In this document: positions 4,619 to 6,421 of the stretch, one piece after another
Layout: each line of letters starts with the position of its first letter
Position numbering within the stretch: the stretch's first letter is position 1
NCBI GenBank assembly: GCA_003560935.1
Contig: PWJF01000260.1
Location: forward strand, 1 to 6,421
Origin: Ignavibacteriales bacterium
GTDB taxonomy: Bacteria; Bacteroidota; Ignavibacteria; T3Sed10-11
Direction of reading: 5' to 3'
DNA: 6,421 nucleotides
The notes under the pieces: model-generated
Seen by the model: only the letters and a program-made list of their open reading frames with translations
Told to the model about the DNA's origin: nothing
The model's database searches: none
Made by a program: the position numbers and the translations under genes

Positions 4619-5353
4619 TTGTTGGAAAACAAAATAAGATTACTTTATATGCTGCAGACGTTCGACCTCAAATTGATGGATCTTGAGGAAGAGAAAGGGG
4701 ATCTACCGGGCATAGTCCGCAATTTAAACCGTCAATTACAGGAACTTCTGTCCCGGATCGATGAAATACAAAGAACAATCGACGGACATATTGCAACTCG
4801 CGAACAATCAACGCTTGATGCCGAATCGTTAAACGACCGCGCCGAATCACTCAAGAAACAACTTTATGAGGTACGGAACAACAAAGAGTACGATGCGATT
4901 ACAAAAGAAATAAATCAAGCCGAAGCCGGTATAACCAGAAAGCTTCAGGAAGCCGACGAGCATGATTCCAAACAAAAAGAATTACAAACACAACTCGACG
5001 AACACAAGCAAAAACTCGAAACGCTGAAAACTGAACTCACCGAGAGACAAAGTGAACTGCAATCGGTGTCGAAAGTACATGAAAAAGATGAGTTGCAGCT
5101 TAACCATGAGCGCGAGAAGATTGCCCGTCAGATACCCGGAGATACACTATTGATGTACGACCGGATTCGTGTCGCAAAGGACGGAAAAGCCGTTGTACCG
5201 ATCAAACGCGGTGCATGCGGCGGCTGCTATAAAACCGTCCCCCCACAGCTCAACCTGCTGCTCCGGAAAAACGACGAAATCCACATCTGCGAAAATTGCG
5301 GACGCATATTGATAGCCGAGGAGATTGCCGCGGAGGTAAACAAGGTCGCCTGA
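4619..5353 (+). CDS. Coiled-coil protein with C-terminal C4 zinc ribbon (CT398/HP0958-like, zf-RING_7 family)
   Basis: The 244-residue product has a long coiled-coil hairpin (about 15-170, rich in Glu, Lys, Gln and Leu) and ends in a C4 zinc ribbon: Cys200 and Cys203 in GACGGCYKTVPPQ, Cys224 and Cys227 in HICENCGRIL. EVRNNKEYDAITKEI (84-98) is typical of the family. HP0958 of Helicobacter binds RNA and flagellar and sigma54 proteins, and CT398 of Chlamydia is structurally related; in most bacteria the role is unknown, though ribbon and coil suggest nucleic-acid or protein bridging. It is translated from TTG (4619, possibly 4622) behind GAGGAGG. The stop overlaps the RNase HI start by one base, so translation is coupled. 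Family call is firm, function open. Confidence 0.9.
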   Translation: MLENKIRLLYMLQTFDLKLMDLEEEKGDLPGIVRNLNRQLQELLSRIDEIQRTIDGHIATREQSTLDAESLNDRAESLKKQLYEVRNNKEYDAITKEINQAEAGITRKLQEADEHDSKQKELQTQLDEHKQKLETLKTELTERQSELQSVSKVHEKDELQLNHEREKIARQIPGDTLLMYDRIRVAKDGKAVVPIKRGACGGCYKTVPPQLNLLLRKNDEIHICENCGRILIAEEIAAEVNKVA

Positions 5354-5796
5354 TGATAAACGTATACATTGACGGTGCTTCGCGCGGGAATCCCGGTGAA
5401 GCCGGGATCGGCATTGTTATTAAAACCGAAAAGGGCGATACGCTGTTTTCAGCCGCCGGGTATGCCGGGAAGATGACAAACAACCAGGCAGAATACAACG
5501 CTCTTATTGCAGCATTGAAAAAACTCAAGAATACCCCATCCCTTGTACCGGTCGGAACCTCACAAAATCCCGCATCCATTATTGTCTACTCCGACAGCGA
5601 ACTTGTCGTAAAACAATTAAACGGCCATTATAAGGTTAAAGAGCCGGAACTTAAAAAACTGAACGAAAAAGTACGGGATCTAATTCGGGCAATTCCCTCT
5701 AAAATCGAGTTTAAACACATACGGCGGGAGCAAAACCGTGAAGCTGACCGCCTGGCAAATACCGGAATTGATTCAAAAATTCAGCTTGCCGTCTAA
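5353..5796 (+). CDS. rnhA: Ribonuclease HI
   Basis: The 147-residue product hydrolyses the RNA strand of RNA-DNA hybrids, for example at primers and R-loops. All four acidic metal-binding residues are visible: Asp7 in YIDGASRGNPG, Glu47 in NNQAEYNAL, Asp81 in VYSDSELVV, and Asp132 in READRLAN, with a nearby His122. KEPELKKLNEKVRDL (97-111) marks the compact type without the basic protrusion of the E. coli enzyme. A stretch near 60-76 (TPSLVPVGTSQNPASI) looks like a loop insertion before strand four. The frame is open further upstream to 5296, but the family N-terminus MINVYIDG fixes the start at the ATG that shares its A with the previous TGA. AAGG lies about seven bases upstream. It is the last protein gene before the RNase P RNA. 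Confidence 0.95.
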   Translation: MINVYIDGASRGNPGEAGIGIVIKTEKGDTLFSAAGYAGKMTNNQAEYNALIAALKKLKNTPSLVPVGTSQNPASIIVYSDSELVVKQLNGHYKVKEPELKKLNEKVRDLIRAIPSKIEFKHIRREQNREADRLANTGIDSKIQLAV

Positions 5797-5798
5797 CC

Positions 5799-5874
5799 CT
5801 TCTTGAACTTTATCCGATTAGTTAATATATTACTTTCAATAGTGAATAGTGAATATTGAATAATAATCAAGAAG
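5799..5874 (+). repeat. Inverted repeat and 7-base tandem repeats between rnhA and rnpB
   Basis: CTTCTTGA (5799-5806) and TCAAGAAG (5867-5874) are exact inverse copies that start three bases after the rnhA stop; CTTTTC follows. Inside, TTCAATA (5835-5841) pairs with TATTGAA (5854-5860), and AGTGAAT occurs twice in tandem (5841-5854), followed by ATTGAAT. The outer pair could form a long-loop stem that ends the rnhA transcript, but its T tract is weak. The rnpB promoter must lie in this stretch or just after it; I could not fix it. Confidence 0.4.
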
Positions 5875-5912
5875 CTTTTCTGGATTGATACGGGATAGTA
5901 TTGGGATATATG

Positions 5913-6353
5913 ATCTGAAGATGTCGGGCAGTCGCCTCGACTATCGAGAGATAAATCGGGGAGGAAAGTCCGAACTCCACAGGGCAGGGTGCTCCGTGAA
6001 AACGGAGGTCTCGAGCTGATCGGGAACGGAAAGTGCCACAGAAAACAGACCGCCCCGTGAGATAACATATTTGGCGTCATTCAACAATAAGTATGACCTA
6101 TTTATCTCACGGGGTAAGGGTGAAAAGGTGAGGTAAGAGCTCACCGCTCCGACAGGTGACTGGCGGAGGCACGGTAAACCCCACCTGGAGCAAGACCAAA
6201 TAAGAGAGGAATCGACGTTGCCCGCGTCGTTGCCCCGGTAATTCGGGGGAATGCACTCTCGGGTAGGTCGCTTAGATAAATGATTGCCTCCTCTCCCCCC
6301 GATAGCTATCGGGGAAAGGGCAGACAGAATTCGGCTTACAGACATTTTCGGAT
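5913..6353 (+). ncRNA. rnpB: RNase P RNA, class A, lacking P18
   Basis: This is the catalytic RNA that removes tRNA 5' leaders together with RnpA. Ends are set by helix P1: ATCTGAAGATGTC (5913-5925) pairs over 13 positions, two of them G-T, with GACATTTTCGGAT (6341-6353). P2 pairs GGCAGTC (5927-5933) with GATTGCC (6282-6288). P3 is a small hairpin (5936-5948). Core sequences are GAGGAAAGTCCGAACTCC near 5961, ACAGGGCAGGGTGC, GGTAAGGGTGAAA, GGCACGGTAAACC, GGAGCAAGACCAAATA, AGATAAATGA, and CAGAATTCGGCTTACAG before P1. P12 is a 12-bp stem (6053-6064 with 6103-6114) with a long AT-rich extension. The P14 loop is a GTGA tetraloop. GGGTAGGTCGCTT runs directly into AGATAAATGA, so P18 is absent, and a P19 hairpin is present at 6297-6314. 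About 441 bases, slightly long. Confidence 0.95.
6297..6314 (+). repeat. Perfect palindrome forming helix P19 of the RNase P RNA
   Basis: CCCCGATAGCTATCGGGG is an exact 18-base palindrome; as RNA it gives a 7-bp stem with an AGCT loop. It lies between the 3' strands of P2 and P4, where P19 belongs in RNase P RNAs that have it. Similar short hairpins with a TCGGG stem occur at 3283-3299, so it may belong to a dispersed palindrome family. Confidence 0.65.
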
Positions 6354-6400
6354 ACTATATTATTTTCTCCGTTTTTCAGAGAGCTTCGGAAGGGGTACAA

Positions 6401-6421
6401 ATGGAAGACACACAAAGGTCC
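6401..6421 (+). CDS. Start of an unidentified gene, cut by the window edge
   Basis: An ATG at 6401 opens a frame of seven codons (MEDTQRS) to the window end. A purine-rich GGAAGGGG lies about six bases upstream, a good ribosome site, and the gene starts 47 bases after the RNase P RNA. Too little is visible to name a product. Confidence 0.4.

Noticed and set aside
5296..5352. Upstream start of the RNase HI gene at 5296
   Set aside because: It lies inside the zinc-ribbon coding region. The family N-terminus (MINVYIDG) begins at 5353 with a stop-start overlap.
5885..5912. TTGATA-16-TATATG as a promoter for the RNase P RNA
   Set aside because: It would start transcription near 5919, inside helix P1, which pairs from 5913. 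The real promoter is probably elsewhere or the end is processed.
5793..6345. Minus-strand frames of 95 and 134 codons over the right end
   Set aside because: They lie antisense to the RNase P RNA and the 3' end of rnhA, and their residue content looks non-biological. They are by-products of a structured RNA gene.

Overview
The window looks like a chromosomal segment from a bacterium of the FCB group (Chlorobi/Ignavibacteria/Bacteroidota-like). The best clue is the RNase P RNA at the right end: it is a class A RNA that lacks helix P18 and carries a P19 hairpin, a combination described for green sulfur bacteria. The pairing of a Nif3-like protein with a coiled-coil C4 zinc-ribbon protein is also common there. 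Base composition is moderate to AT-leaning, and several genes have weak Shine-Dalgarno sites. I saw no phage or plasmid genes, no IS element, no tRNA and no CRISPR. The taxon is an inference, not a demonstration.

Left edge (1-273): the 3' end of a gene that ends in a histidine-kinase dimerisation/phosphoacceptor domain with no ATPase domain behind it. It converges, with zero spacing, on a six-gene minus-strand operon.

Minus-strand operon (3106 down to 274), in transcription order: FmdB-type zinc ribbon; secreted Tll0287-like (DUF3365) haem protein with a CxxCH site; membrane-anchored rhodanese; DUF6132-like small membrane protein; a second 53-residue DUF6132-like protein in a previously empty gap; and a site-2-type M50 metalloprotease with two CBS domains. 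Gaps are 4 to 32 bases, so one transcript is likely, driven by a good sigma70-like promoter at 3162-3190. The products suggest an envelope redox/sulfur handling or sensing module; that role is inferred.

Intergenic region (3107-3502): two divergent sigma70-like promoters with their -35 boxes 14 bases apart, then a perfect short hairpin, a tandem AT-rich repeat, a nested stem-loop and a strong terminator-like hairpin. The terminator's T tract stops nine bases before the nif3-like start codon. This could be a long attenuated leader or a small RNA gene. A third copy of the repeat lies in the operon and supplies the last codons of the haem-protein gene.

Plus-strand cluster (3503-6353): Nif3/YbgI-like dinuclear-metal protein, zinc-ribbon coiled-coil protein with a TTG start behind a strong Shine-Dalgarno site, RNase HI overlapping it by one base, then the RNase P RNA gene. 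RNase HI and RNase P RNA next to each other make an RNA-processing cluster. A new gene appears to start at 6401 and runs off the window.
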